This document shows, piece by piece, positions 49,757 to 59,138 of a stretch of 64,000 nucleotides of DNA. A model generated the notes under the pieces. The model did no database searches, was not told the origin of the DNA, and was given only the letters and a program-made list of their open reading frames with translations. The stretch comes from Paenibacillus sp. MAHUQ-63 (lineage in GTDB: Bacteria > Bacillota > Bacilli > Paenibacillales > NBRC-103111). The translations under genes were made by a program, and so were the position numbers. The first letter of the stretch is position 1. Each line of letters starts with the position of its first letter. Location of the stretch: contig NZ_JARADB010000002.1 of the NCBI RefSeq assembly GCF_028765165.1, positions 992,001 to 1,056,000 on the forward strand, in the 5' to 3' direction.

Positions 49757-50872
49757 CTACATTAAGTTCTCCGGATTCAGCTTCTCCAGCTCCGGGATGA
49801 CGAATCGGCCGTCCTTGCGGATCAGCACATCGTCAAAGTAGATTTCCCCGCCGCCGTATTCCGGACGTTGAATCAGCACCATGTCCCAGTGCACGGAGGA
49901 CCGGTTCGTGTTATCCGCGGTCTCGTACGCTTGCCCTGGGGTGAAGTGAATGCTGCCGTCAATCTTCTCATCGAATAAAATATCTTTCATCGGATGCTTG
50001 ATATGCGGATTGACGCCGATTGCGAACTCACCGATATACCTTGCACCGTCATCCGTATCCAGAATGTCGTTCAACTTCTTCGTATCGTTGCTGGTCGCCT
50101 CTACGATGCGGCCGTTCTCGAAACGCAGGACGATATTCTCGAAAGAGGTGCCGGAGTAGATCGTCGGCGTGTTATAGGAGATAACGCCGTTCACGGAATC
50201 TTTCACGGGAGCCGTGTACACTTCGCCGTCCGGGATATTTCGGCGGCCCGAACAAGGTACGGCGCCGATATTTTTGATGGAGAAGGAGATGTCCGTGCCT
50301 TTGGCCACGAGACGAACACGGTCCGTACGGTTCATGAGCTGAACCAACGATTCCATCGCTTCGGCCATTTTGCTGTAGTCCAGATTGCAGACGTTGAAGT
50401 AGAAGTCTTCGAATTCCTCCGTGCTTTTGCCGGCAAGCTGGGCCATAGAAGCATTCGGATAGCGCATGACGCACCATTTGGTATTGTTGATGCGCTCGTC
50501 GAAGAGAGGGCGCTGGAAATATTTTAAGTACAGTTTCATTTGATCGTCCGGAACGTCCGACGATTCCGTAATATTGTCTCCGCTTCTAACTGCCACATAG
50601 GCATCCATCCGCTTCATACGGGCAAGCTCGAAGCCGGCCCACTCGCTGAATTGCTCTTGGGTGCCTTTCATTTGCAAGCTTCTCATGATCATGGGATCGC
50701 GCAGCTCAATGAATGGAGTGCCGCCTGCGGCGTATACTTCCTCGATGAAGCATTTCGCGAGCTCCGGATCTTTGACACCGATCATTTCGATCAATATGTT
50801 CTCCCCTGGCTGAAGACTTACCGAGTAACGGATAATGTTGCGAGCAAAAGTTTGAAGTCGTGGATCTCTCAT
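49757..50872 (-). CDS. M29-family aminopeptidase (AmpS/PepS)
   Basis: 371 residues from the ATG at 50872 with GGGAG upstream. M29 features: IRYSVSLQPGENILIEMIG near 10-28, FEDFYFNVCNLDYSKMAEAM near 150, RNIPDGEVYTAPVKDSVNG near 205-223 (metal-binding Glu), and SSVHWDMVLIQRPEYGGGEIYFDDVLI near 340 (His and acidic ligands). Releases N-terminal residues from peptides in the cytosol. Expressed from its own promoter in the divergent region. Confidence 0.93.
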   Translation of the reverse strand: MRDPRLQTFARNIIRYSVSLQPGENILIEMIGVKDPELAKCFIEEVYAAGGTPFIELRDPMIMRSLQMKGTQEQFSEWAGFELARMKRMDAYVAVRSGDNITESSDVPDDQMKLYLKYFQRPLFDERINNTKWCVMRYPNASMAQLAGKSTEEFEDFYFNVCNLDYSKMAEAMESLVQLMNRTDRVRLVAKGTDISFSIKNIGAVPCSGRRNIPDGEVYTAPVKDSVNGVISYNTPTIYSGTSFENIVLRFENGRIVEATSNDTKKLNDILDTDDGARYIGEFAIGVNPHIKHPMKDILFDEKIDGSIHFTPGQAYETADNTNRSSVHWDMVLIQRPEYGGGEIYFDDVLIRKDGRFVIPELEKLNPENLM

Positions 50873-50909
50873 GCTTAGGTCTCCCTTAATGGAATATGAA
50901 TACAAAGAA

Positions 50910-50939
50910 AGTATATCGTACTGGGCGATCTAAAGCCAA
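50910..50939 (-). promoter_or_regulatory. promoter of the M29 aminopeptidase gene
   Basis: Minus strand: TTGGCT, 18-bp spacer, TATACT, 38 bp before the start. Confidence 0.6.
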
Positions 50940-50972
50940 TCGTCCCCTGATTTCGTTAATTTTAAAAGGGTA

Positions 50973-50981
50973 TGCTACAAT
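50973..50981 (+). promoter_or_regulatory. extended -10 promoter of the 182-residue protein gene
   Basis: TGC TACAAT, 49 bp before the start; no clear -35. Confidence 0.55.
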
Positions 50982-51029
50982 AGAGGACTGGATAAGTGAA
51001 GGAAGTCAGACAACAAGAGGAGGACACGG

Positions 51030-51578
51030 ATGGCAAGAGAGCAAATCAAAGTGCCCTTTGGGTACGAACCCCCGCCGCAGAGCCGGAAGGGCACGCTTTT
51101 TATATTTGAGACGTTCGAGGACTGGACCGAGGCGGATATTAACGCTTGCACCGCATGGGCGGAAGAGAAGAAGTTCGTTCGGGCCATTTTCTATCCGCAG
51201 CATGAAGAAACGCTGCGCAGGATGGAGATTACATGCGAGGAGCCCTATTATGCGCGTGTGAAGCATTTGGAGAGCTTGTTGAAGAGTGCGAATACGACCG
51301 TGCAGTTGGATTTGGACACATGGGAAGGCAAACGGAAGAAATATACGCCCATGGACACGTCGCTTCATTTTTTAACGGATAAATCCCCGGGACCTTATTT
51401 CTTATGCCTTAGCGACCGTTATGCCAATCAATTCGTCACCTATCCTTCCTTCAAGGAATGGATTCGAAAATTGAGACTTTATATCAACGAGCAGTTTCAT
51501 GTTCCGCTGAGCAGCAGGCTGGACGAATATGCAGGACGTTGGGAAACCGTTTGTTTCGGACATGACAGCTCCAACTAG
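51030..51578 (+). CDS. hypothetical protein, 182 residues
   Basis: Strong RBS AGAGGAGG before the ATG, coding-like codon use. No family recognised. The protein is soluble; it looks like an alpha/beta domain (GTLFIFETFEDWTEADI, then KKFVRAIFYPQ) with a mid-region hinge at KYTPMDTSLHFLTD. Its 3' end overlaps the start of the MFS gene by 17 bp, so the two are translationally linked. Its role may relate to that transporter, but nothing shows it. Confidence 0.6.
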   Translation: MAREQIKVPFGYEPPPQSRKGTLFIFETFEDWTEADINACTAWAEEKKFVRAIFYPQHEETLRRMEITCEEPYYARVKHLESLLKSANTTVQLDLDTWEGKRKKYTPMDTSLHFLTDKSPGPYFLCLSDRYANQFVTYPSFKEWIRKLRLYINEQFHVPLSSRLDEYAGRWETVCFGHDSSN

Positions 51579-52740
51579 ACTTTCGTCCAATAAATTAACC
51601 ATATTAATTATGGTCATCGTCGTGGCTGGGATGAGTCAAGGCATGCTCATGCCGCTGCTGACGATTCTGCTGGACCGCTCCGGCGTTTCTGCGGATACGA
51701 ACGGCGTGAACGCCGCTGCGCTCTACATCGGCATCTTCTCCACGATGTTCTTCATTGAGAAGCCGGTGCGGCGCTTCGGATATAAGCCGGTCATTGTGAC
51801 CGGCATGGGGTTGATCATCACGGCGACGTGTTTGTTCCCTGCCTGGCAGCAGCTGGGGTTCTGGTTCGTCTTGCGGCTGCTCGTAGGCATTGGGGACAGT
51901 GCGCTTCATTATGCCACGCAATTGTGGATCGTCTCGTCCAGTCCCGCGGAGCGCCGGGGGCGCAACATTTCGTTATACGGGATGGCTTACGGAATTGGCT
52001 TCAGCTTAGGCCCTATCGGCATAACGCTGCTTAAAGCAGGGATTTGGGTGCCGTTCTTAACGACAAGCGGCTTCTTCCTGGTCGTCCTCATGCTGCTGCT
52101 GAAACTGCCGAATGAGCGGCCGGAGCACGGCGAACGCATGGAAGCCGTGCATAAGCGCGCTACCAAAGTGATGGCTCTCGCTTGGTTTCCGCTGACGACT
52201 TCACTGCTGTTCGGATACATGGAATCGTCCATGAACAGCAACTTTCCGCTCTATGGCCTGCGGGTCGGCCTTGCAGAGCACGAAATCGGCATACTGCTGC
52301 CCATCATCGGCGTCGGCAGTCTCATCATGCAGCTGCCGCTGGGCATCTGGAGCGATCGTATCGGCAGGAAGAAGATTCTGATCGCCGCCGGTTTGACCGG
52401 AGCCGCAGCCTTTCTCTGCATGCCGTTCGCCGGGGATAGCCTATGGGGCATCGGCCTCTTATTCGGCCTTGCCGGAGGCATGGTCGGTTCGTTTTTCTCG
52501 CTGGGACTTGCCTATGCGGCGGATATTTTGCCGAAGCATCTGCTGCCTACGGCGAATGTTTTGGCTTCGATACAGTATAGCATCGGAAGTATAGCGGGAC
52601 CGCTCATTGGCGGCATGGCCATTCGCTATACGAGTGTAACCAGCATTTTTTATGTACTCGGATTCATTTATATCGTTTTTGCGCTTTCCGGACTTCGATT
52701 TCGTCGTGTTCAAGCCGGTCGAGAACAAGCCGAATCATAA
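51562..52740 (+). CDS. MFS transporter (YitG/YfkF-like)
   Basis: 392 residues from the ATG at 51562; an ATG at 51529 is an alternative with no better RBS. About twelve membrane segments; QLPLGIWSDRIGRKKILIAAG near 265 is the second-half counterpart of the MFS loop motif, and RRGRNISLYGMAYGIGFSLGP near 140 is conserved. Probably an exporter. Start overlaps the upstream gene's end by 17 bp, indicating coupling. Substrate unknown. Confidence 0.87.
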   Translation: MTAPTRLSSNKLTILIMVIVVAGMSQGMLMPLLTILLDRSGVSADTNGVNAAALYIGIFSTMFFIEKPVRRFGYKPVIVTGMGLIITATCLFPAWQQLGFWFVLRLLVGIGDSALHYATQLWIVSSSPAERRGRNISLYGMAYGIGFSLGPIGITLLKAGIWVPFLTTSGFFLVVLMLLLKLPNERPEHGERMEAVHKRATKVMALAWFPLTTSLLFGYMESSMNSNFPLYGLRVGLAEHEIGILLPIIGVGSLIMQLPLGIWSDRIGRKKILIAAGLTGAAAFLCMPFAGDSLWGIGLLFGLAGGMVGSFFSLGLAYAADILPKHLLPTANVLASIQYSIGSIAGPLIGGMAIRYTSVTSIFYVLGFIYIVFALSGLRFRRVQAGREQAES

Positions 52741-52743
52741 ACA

Positions 52744-52783
52744 AAAGACACTCCAGCCTTGAGCAAGGCGGAGTGTCTTTGCG
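52744..52783. terminator. bidirectional terminator
   Basis: AAGACACTCC-A-GCCTT GAGC AAGGC-G-GAGTGTCTTT; shared by the MFS gene and the convergent uridine kinase gene. Confidence 0.83.
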
Positions 52784-52784
52784 T

Positions 52785-53420
52785 TTAGCCGATTTCGTAG
52801 CTGGCCGCTTGATCGGTCATGTATCGTTCCGTCAGGATCGTCAGCATGGAGATGCCGATTTGATTCTCGCCGCCCTCAGGAATGATAATGTCCGCATATT
52901 TCTTGGACGGTTCAATGAATGCATCGTGCATCGGCTTCACAGTCGTCAAGTACTGATCGAAGACCGATTGCAGCGTCCGTCCGCGCTCGTTAATGTCCCG
53001 GGAAAGCCGGCGCAGAATGCGCACATCCGGATCCGTATCGACGAACACTTTGATGTTCAGGGCGCTGCGCAGCTCTTCGTCGGTTAACACGTGAATGCCT
53101 TCCAGCAGCACAATCGGCTTGACCTCAATCCGAATCGTCTCTGATGAACGGGCATGCTGCGAGAAATCATAGACCGGGATATGGACGGGATTGCCGTTCT
53201 TTAATTCGTTCAGATGCTTAAGCAGCAACTCATTCTCGAACGCCCGAGGGTGGTCGTAATTGATGCGCTCACGTTCTTCGAACGACAGACCGCTATGATG
53301 AAGATAATAATTATCCTGCGATATTAGAGTTACGTTCGTGGAGCCCAGCTTGTTGATGATCGATCTGGCCACTGTTGTTTTTCCTGAACCGGTACCTCCG
53401 GCAATTCCGATAACGAGCAT
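52785..53420 (-). CDS. udk: uridine kinase
   Basis: 211 residues from the ATG at 53420, with GGGGAGG upstream. P-loop GIAGGTGSGKTTVA at 4-17, ISQDNYYLHHSGLSFEER near 38 and NYDHPRAFENELL near 58, IVLLEGIHVL near 103, the LID region VDTDPDVRILRRLSRDINERGR near 126-147, and a late FIEPSKKYADIIIPEGGEN. Phosphorylates uridine and cytidine in pyrimidine salvage. Standard length. Confidence 0.95.
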   Translation of the reverse strand: MLVIGIAGGTGSGKTTVARSIINKLGSTNVTLISQDNYYLHHSGLSFEERERINYDHPRAFENELLLKHLNELKNGNPVHIPVYDFSQHARSSETIRIEVKPIVLLEGIHVLTDEELRSALNIKVFVDTDPDVRILRRLSRDINERGRTLQSVFDQYLTTVKPMHDAFIEPSKKYADIIIPEGGENQIGISMLTILTERYMTDQAASYEIG

Positions 53421-53483
53421 GAAATGTAGTGCCTCCCCAAGTAACTTGAAAACCTTCCCCAGTAGTTTAACATATTGTCCGTA

Positions 53484-53515
53484 CAAAAAGAAAAAGCGAT
53501 CGAAATTCGATCACC
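53484..53515 (-). terminator. terminator of the coiled-coil protein gene
   Basis: On the minus strand, GATCGAA T TTCGATC followed by GCTTTTTCTTTTT. Perfect 7-bp stem; it also insulates udk. Confidence 0.7.
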
Positions 53516-53533
53516 TTTTGCATAGGAGCAGCC

Positions 53534-53851
53534 TTATCGGATTTGTTTCGGCGTGTGAAACTTGACATGATTGGCATCGAGATCCTGGGAAGCCTGGATC
53601 AGCTGCTCCATCGTCTGCTTGATCTGCTGTCCGTATTGTTCATTGTTATAAACTTCAAGCTGAGCATGCGCGTCATTAACCTTGTGCTTGGCTTGTACAA
53701 GAGCCGCCTGTGCGGATTGGATTTCGCTAGGATTGGCCGTAGTAATAGCCCGCTGAAGTCTATGCTCGGCTTCTTGGGCTGCGAGCATGGCGTGATCGGC
53801 CGCGTCAACGGCATGTTGGACCTGCATCGAAAACTCACGGGTGTCGGTCAT
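53534..53851 (-). CDS. small helical protein, 105 residues (DUF2524-like?)
   Basis: ATG at 53851 with AAGGAGG 9 nt upstream. Nearly all helix with Ala/Gln-rich heptads (DAADHAMLAAQEAEHRLQRA; QAALVQAKHKVNDAHAQLEV), ending in KFHTPKQIR. The style resembles YtzC/DUF2524 small helical proteins of Bacillus, but identity is uncertain. Soluble, monocistronic. Confidence 0.55.
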   Translation of the reverse strand: MTDTREFSMQVQHAVDAADHAMLAAQEAEHRLQRAITTANPSEIQSAQAALVQAKHKVNDAHAQLEVYNNEQYGQQIKQTMEQLIQASQDLDANHVKFHTPKQIR

Positions 53852-54154
53852 AGGGGAGAGCCTCCTTGGGATCAAGTGTTGAAGATGAATAGCGACTTTA
53901 CTACATTGCGCCAAATGCGGGGAAATCATTCCTCAATCGGGAAATGAAATTATTTCCTGGGGAAGCGCAAAATGCGAGCGTTCTCAAGAAAATTCGACAG
54001 TAATAGTCTGAAAATTTGGAATACAGATACTATTGCGTCGAATAAGGACTTTATTCCTAAAATATAAGTAGACAAACCGTATGAATATTCATAAGCTAGA
54101 GAGGATGGCTTTTTTTGACATGAAAAGACAAATAGGGTCTAAATAGGGGATGAA

Positions 54155-54538
54155 ATGATGAAGATTTGTCAAAGCTTGTGTCTCGCCGCCGCGCTTGCTC
54201 TCGTAATTTCCGGCTGCGGGACATCGAAGAAGACGGCGGCGCCGGCTAGCGCATTTACACCGACTTTGGAGGTTAGCGCAACGGTTAACGGCGACTCGGC
54301 GACTCTACAGTTTACTACGGACCTCAAGTTGTCCAAGGAGCACTACGATCATCAACGCGTACAAGGGGAAGGGCATGTCCATGTCTCCTTGGATAAAGGG
54401 GAGAAGATCGTCGTAACGGATAAAGAGAAGGTACTGGAGCATCTCAGCAAAGGACCGCATGAAGTTTTGGTATCTCTGCATAACAACGACCATACGCCTT
54501 ATAACGTTAGTAAGACAATAACGTTCGATGTGAAATAG
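54155..54538 (+). CDS. lipoprotein, 127 residues
   Basis: Signal peptide with lipobox VISGC and Cys21. The mature part is an Ig-like beta domain with EGHVHVSLDKG near 70 and GPHEVLVSLHNNDHTPY near 94, His-containing segments like those of YtkA/DUF4399-type periplasmic domains, which may bind metal. It starts a three-gene operon with a sensor kinase (13-bp gap) and an HD-GYP regulator, so it may be the kinase's external sensor. ATG 54155 or 54158; GGGGAT upstream; TTGACA at 54115. Confidence 0.65.
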   Translation: MMKICQSLCLAAALALVISGCGTSKKTAAPASAFTPTLEVSATVNGDSATLQFTTDLKLSKEHYDHQRVQGEGHVHVSLDKGEKIVVTDKEKVLEHLSKGPHEVLVSLHNNDHTPYNVSKTITFDVK

Positions 54539-54551
54539 GAGCGGCCCGCCA

Positions 54552-56087
54552 ATGTCACTCCCTCGTAAAAGAATGAGCCTGCAGAAGCGAATTGTATTTC
54601 TGATTACCTCCGTTACCGTGGTCATGATTTCCACGATGATGGTTTTCGACACGATGAGCCTTAACCGTTCCATCAAAGAAGCATACGTCAGTCAAATCAG
54701 CGGCATGACGATCGCCATCAACGGGCGTTATGAAGAATCGCGGTCGATTTCCGACGTACAGCAGATATTTGACTACATAGAATACAAGAACGACCGTGTC
54801 ATCGAGATGAAACTGTACAACAAAGAGGGCACGATCCTCGCAGCTTCCAACCGCTCGGAAGTCGGCCGCAAGCTGCCGGCATCATCCGTGGTCATTCCGA
54901 ATCAGGATCAAACGATTGTCGACCGCCTGCCGATTGAGGAGAATGACCGACCGGTCGTCCGTCTGACCGCACCGCTGCAGGAAGACGGACTCGTCGTCGG
55001 CGCGGTGGAAGTTATATTCGACTCCTCGGAGGAAACGGCGCTGCTGGAGAAGCGTACGAAGCTTATTCTCATTGTCGGCATCTCCATTGCGGTGATTTTA
55101 TCTGTGTTACTCTGGTTAATTTTGCGCAGGATCGTTATTCGTCCGTTAAGCCGGCTTCGGGAAGCCGCTGTGATCGTGAAGCAGGGCGGCGAGCTGCCGA
55201 AGCTGCAGTTCCGGACGTCGCCGGAGATTGCCGAAGTCTCGGAAGCTTTCAACGATATGGTCAACAATCTGGATGAACGCTATATGGAGCTGCAGCAGGC
55301 GCTGCATACCCTGCAGATCACCCAAGATCAATTGGTCCAATCGGAGAAAATGGGGGCACTAGGCAACCTTGTGGCCGGCGTCTCCCATGAGATCAATACG
55401 CCGATAGGAATCGGGGTTACCGCGGTAACGTATTTGGATCAAAAGACGAAAGATTTCCGCAGCTTATATGCAACCGGCAAAATGAAAAAGTCGGATTTGG
55501 AGCAGTTTCTTACCGTTCTGGAAGAAACGAACGCTATGATACAATCCAATTTGGAGCGCGCCTCCTCCTTGGTTCGCAGCTTCAAGCAAATTTCGGTCGA
55601 CCAGAGCGTTGAAGTGAAGCGTACCTTTCATTTGCTCGAATACTTGGAAGGGATTATCGCCAGTCTAAAGCCGTCACTTAAGAAATCGCGCCTGCGTGTG
55701 GAGGTTTATGGCGATAGTCACGTGAATTTGTATACATATCCAGGGGCTTTATCGCAAATCATCACGAATTTGGTGATGAATTCACTGAATCATGCTTATG
55801 CACCGGAAGAAGAAGGTACTTTGAGCGTCCGGGTCAGCGAAGAGGCGGATCACATTCAGCTAGCCTATTCGGATGATGGCAAAGGCATGACGCAGGCCGT
55901 GCTGGATCAGATTTTCGACCCGTTCTTTACGACTAGCCGCGGCAAAGGTGGGACCGGGTTAGGGATGAATATCGTCTATAACCTTGTCACCCAATCGTTG
56001 AACGGTACCATTCAATGTTTCAGCACACTTGGGCAGGGAAGCTTATTTATGATCACGATTCCGAAAGAGGAGGAGTCAGAAGGATGA
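54552..56087 (+). CDS. membrane sensor histidine kinase (HAMP)
   Basis: 511 residues. Membrane helix about 12-33, an external Cache-like domain about 35-172 (NKEGTILAASNRSEVGRKL), second helix 173-195, HAMP 196-250, coiled coil, then a HisKA-like region with phospho-acceptor His in GVSHEINTPIGIG near 280. HATPase follows with NLVMNSLNHAY near 406, SDDGKGMTQAVLDQIFDPFFTT near 440 and GGTGLGMNIVYNLV near 465. AGGAG lies 10 nt upstream. Its last bases overlap the start of the HD-GYP regulator gene (ATGA), so the pair is coupled. Confidence 0.9.
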   Translation: MSLPRKRMSLQKRIVFLITSVTVVMISTMMVFDTMSLNRSIKEAYVSQISGMTIAINGRYEESRSISDVQQIFDYIEYKNDRVIEMKLYNKEGTILAASNRSEVGRKLPASSVVIPNQDQTIVDRLPIEENDRPVVRLTAPLQEDGLVVGAVEVIFDSSEETALLEKRTKLILIVGISIAVILSVLLWLILRRIVIRPLSRLREAAVIVKQGGELPKLQFRTSPEIAEVSEAFNDMVNNLDERYMELQQALHTLQITQDQLVQSEKMGALGNLVAGVSHEINTPIGIGVTAVTYLDQKTKDFRSLYATGKMKKSDLEQFLTVLEETNAMIQSNLERASSLVRSFKQISVDQSVEVKRTFHLLEYLEGIIASLKPSLKKSRLRVEVYGDSHVNLYTYPGALSQIITNLVMNSLNHAYAPEEEGTLSVRVSEEADHIQLAYSDDGKGMTQAVLDQIFDPFFTTSRGKGGTGLGMNIVYNLVTQSLNGTIQCFSTLGQGSLFMITIPKEEESEG

Positions 56088-57649
56088 CTAGACAGGATGG
56101 GTTATTGGACCAGGATGAGCTTCTATTCGCCGATGAAGAAGAGATCCTCCATGTAAGCGAGATGACCGTTGAACAAGATCCTTGGATTGTCTTAATCGTC
56201 GATGATGACAAGCAAGTCCATCAAGTAACGAAGATGGTTCTGCAGGATTTTGAATTTGACGGCAGAATGCTGGAGTTTCACAGTGCCTATTCGGCAGCGG
56301 AAGCGAAACTGATTTTACAGCAACAGCCCGATGCGGCACTGGTTCTGCTGGATGTCGTGATGGAGCAGGAAGATGCCGGGCTCCAGGTTGTCAGATATAT
56401 ACGCGAACAATTGAAAAATACGTCCATACGCATCATTCTCCGAACCGGACAGCCAGGACAAGCGCCTGAGCGCACCGTCATCATGGATTATGACATTAAC
56501 GATTACAAGGAGAAGACGGAGCTTACGACTCAGAAGCTGTTCACTACGGTCGTAACGGCGCTGCGGTCTTACCGGGATTTGCGAACGATCGAGAAGAGCA
56601 GAGCCGGTCTTGAGGAAATCATTAAGTCTTCCGCCACGTTATTCGAGCTGCAATCAATGAAGAAATTCGCTTCCGGCGTATTGACGCAGATGACTTCGAT
56701 CGTCAATCTGCACAAAAATGCGCTGCATTGCTCCTTCGCCGTAACGAAGGGCGTTGAAGATATCTACATACTGGCGGCTAGCGGCGATTACGCGTCCAAT
56801 GAGGACGAGCGGGCGCGGGATGTCGTGCCGGCGAACGTGCTGGAGGAGATCGAGAAGGCTTTCCTCACGAAGAAGAGCTCTTTCGCGCCGGATCGCTTCG
56901 TGATTTATTTCCAAAGCAAAATGGGGATGGAGAACGTCATCTACATGAATGGCTTCAAGTCGCTAAGCGAGTGGGAGAAGTATTTGATCGACATCTATTG
57001 CGCGAATGTTTCCGTCGCGTTTGAAAATATTTATTTGAACGAAGAGCTCGAGAGCACGCAGCAGGAAATTATTTATACGATGGGGGAAATCACCGAAACG
57101 CGATCCCGGGAAACAGGGCATCATGTGAAGCGGGTCGCGGAATATTCCAGCTTGCTTGCCAAGAAATACGGGTTGTCCGATCAGGAGGCTGAGGTCATTC
57201 GGCTCGCTTCTCCGATGCATGACGTCGGCAAGGTAGGGATTCCGGATGCGATCCTGAACAAGCCGGGGGCGCTGACCAAGGAAGAATTCGATATTATGAA
57301 AACCCATTCGAATCTCGGTTACGAAATGTTGAAGCACTCGAACAAGCAGGTGCTGAATGCGGCGGCGATCATCGCGCAGCAGCATCATGAGCGGTTCGAC
57401 GGCACCGGCTATCCGCAAGGGCTGCAAGGCGAGCAGATTCATCTCTATGGACGTATCGCGGCGCTTGCGGACGTCTTTGACGCTTTGTGCAGTGATCGCG
57501 TGTACAAGAAAGCTTGGGAGCTTGACCGTGTACTCGAGCTGTTGAGAACGGAACGCGGGCGTCACTTCGATCCCGTAATTGTAGATCTGTTCCTGGAGCA
57601 TTTGGATGAGTTCCTGGCGATCAAGGAGCTTTATAAGGAACAACGTTAA
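56084..57649 (+). CDS. response regulator with DUF3369 and HD-GYP domain (c-di-GMP phosphodiesterase)
   Basis: 521 residues. REC domain about 35-165 with phospho-acceptor Asp in LVLLDVVMEQEDAG near 93 and IVDDDKQ near 41. A DUF3369 GAF-like domain covers about 180-335. The HD-GYP domain (345-515) has HDVGKVGIPDAILNKPG near 386, THSNLGYEML near 412 and the GYP signature HHERFDGTGYP near 438-448. HD-GYP enzymes degrade c-di-GMP (or cGAMP). It is coupled to the upstream kinase by an ATGA overlap, with AGGAGGAG as RBS. Confidence 0.92.
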   Translation: MTRQDGLLDQDELLFADEEEILHVSEMTVEQDPWIVLIVDDDKQVHQVTKMVLQDFEFDGRMLEFHSAYSAAEAKLILQQQPDAALVLLDVVMEQEDAGLQVVRYIREQLKNTSIRIILRTGQPGQAPERTVIMDYDINDYKEKTELTTQKLFTTVVTALRSYRDLRTIEKSRAGLEEIIKSSATLFELQSMKKFASGVLTQMTSIVNLHKNALHCSFAVTKGVEDIYILAASGDYASNEDERARDVVPANVLEEIEKAFLTKKSSFAPDRFVIYFQSKMGMENVIYMNGFKSLSEWEKYLIDIYCANVSVAFENIYLNEELESTQQEIIYTMGEITETRSRETGHHVKRVAEYSSLLAKKYGLSDQEAEVIRLASPMHDVGKVGIPDAILNKPGALTKEEFDIMKTHSNLGYEMLKHSNKQVLNAAAIIAQQHHERFDGTGYPQGLQGEQIHLYGRIAALADVFDALCSDRVYKKAWELDRVLELLRTERGRHFDPVIVDLFLEHLDEFLAIKELYKEQR

Positions 57650-57715
57650 TGTCATTAATCGATGGCCGGGCGCAACCGCGCGGATTTGAATCGAAGCATA
57701 GATAAAGCAATTTGT

Positions 57716-57743
57716 AGGCTGTCCCATGGGGGCAGCTTTTTTT
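57716..57743 (+). terminator. terminator of the kinase/HD-GYP operon
   Basis: GGCTGTCCC AT GGGGGCAGC with one G-U pair, then seven T. The tandem array begins just after it. Confidence 0.75.
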
Positions 57744-57748
57744 GTATG

Positions 57749-59138
57749 CCTCCCCCACAAGCTCCAGCATCGCACGCATCATCAGCACCAAGGAAATACA
57801 GTTCGCTATTTCACCCAAAACCCCCCATTCTGCGAGTGTAGAGGAAATACGATTCGCTAATGAGCGGTTTGCCACTGAAATTGAAGGAACAACGGCGAGA
57901 TAAGGTCTTACATTTCCGCATCCTCCCCCAAAATTCCCTCTCAGGCTGAAATAAGGAATCGTATTTCCGCTAACTGCTGGTGAGGGGTAGCATGTCTACC
58001 CCCACAAGCTCCAGCGTCGCACGCATCATCAACGCAAAGGAAATACAGTTCGCTATTTCACCCAAATTCACCCATTCTGCGAATGAAGAGGAAATACGAT
58101 TCGCTATTGAGCGGTTTGCCACTGAAATTGAAGGAACAATGGCGAGATAAGGTCTTACATTTCCGTATCCTCCCCCAAAATTTCCTCTCAGGCTGAAATA
58201 AGGAATCGTATTTCCGCTAACTGCTGGTGAGGGGTAGCATGTCTACCCCCACAAGCTCCAGCGTCGCACGCATAATCAACGCAAAGGAAATACAGTTCGC
58301 TATTTCACCCAAACCCCCCCATTCTGCGAGTGAAGAGGAAATACGATTCGCTATTGAGCGGTTTGCCACTGAAATTGAAGGAACAACGGCGAGATAAGGT
58401 CTTACATTTCCGCATCTCCCCCAAAATTCCCTCTCAGGCTGAAATAAGGAATCGTATTTCCGCTAACTGCTGGTGAGGGGTAGCATGTCTACCCCCACAA
58501 GCTCCAGCGTCGCACGCATCATCAGCGCAAAGGAAATACAGTTCGCTATTTCACCCAAATCCACCCATTCTGCGAATGAAGAGGAAATACGATTCGCTAA
58601 TGAGCGGTTTGCCACTGAAATTGAAGGAACAATGGCGAGATAAGGTCTTACATTTCCGTATCCTCCCCCAAAATTCCCTCTCAGGCTGAAATAAGGAATC
58701 GTATTTCCGCTAACTACTGGTGAGGGGTAGCATGTCTACCCCCACAGGCTCCAGCGTCGCACGCATCATCAGCGCAAAGGAAATACAGTTCGCTATTTCA
58801 CCCAAATCCACCCATTCTGCGAATGAAGAGGAAATACGATTCGCTATTGAGCGGTTTGCCACTGAAATTGAAGGAACAATGGCGAGATAAGGTCTTACAT
58901 TTCCGCATCCTCCCCCAAAATTCCCTCTCAGGCTGAAATAAGGAATCGTATTTCCGCTAACTGCTGGTGAGGGGTAGCATGTCTACCCCCACAAGCTCCA
59001 GCGTCGCACGCATCATCAACGCAAAGGAAATACAGTTCGCTATTTCACCCAAATTCACCCATTCTGCGAATGAAGAGGAAATACGATTCGCTATTGAGCG
59101 GTTTGCCACTGAAATTGAAGGAACAATGGCGAGATAAG
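57749..59138. repeat. 246-247-bp tandem repeat array, about 5.6 copies
   Basis: Aligned on GGAAATACAGTTCGCTATTT, copies occur at 57792, 58039, 58286, 58532, 58779 and 59026, a period of 247 (once 246). Copies differ by scattered single bases. Each unit carries GGAAATACAGTTCGCTA, then GGAAATACGATTCGCTA 51 bp later in the same orientation, and about 112 bp later the inverted form AAGGAATCGTATTTCCGCTAA. This makes long-range inverted repeats inside every unit. The last copy stops at 59138, inside the coding end of the adjacent gene. Apart from that gene tail there is no gene in 57650-59044. Open frames here merely traverse repeats. Confidence 0.92.

Noticed and set aside
57621-57875. Short minus-strand open frames in the tandem array (also 58957-59163)
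   Set aside because: They merely traverse repeat sequence, recur with the repeat, and have no RBS.
57749-59138. CRISPR array
   Set aside because: Repeat unit is 247 bp with no unique spacers, and no cas genes are in the window.
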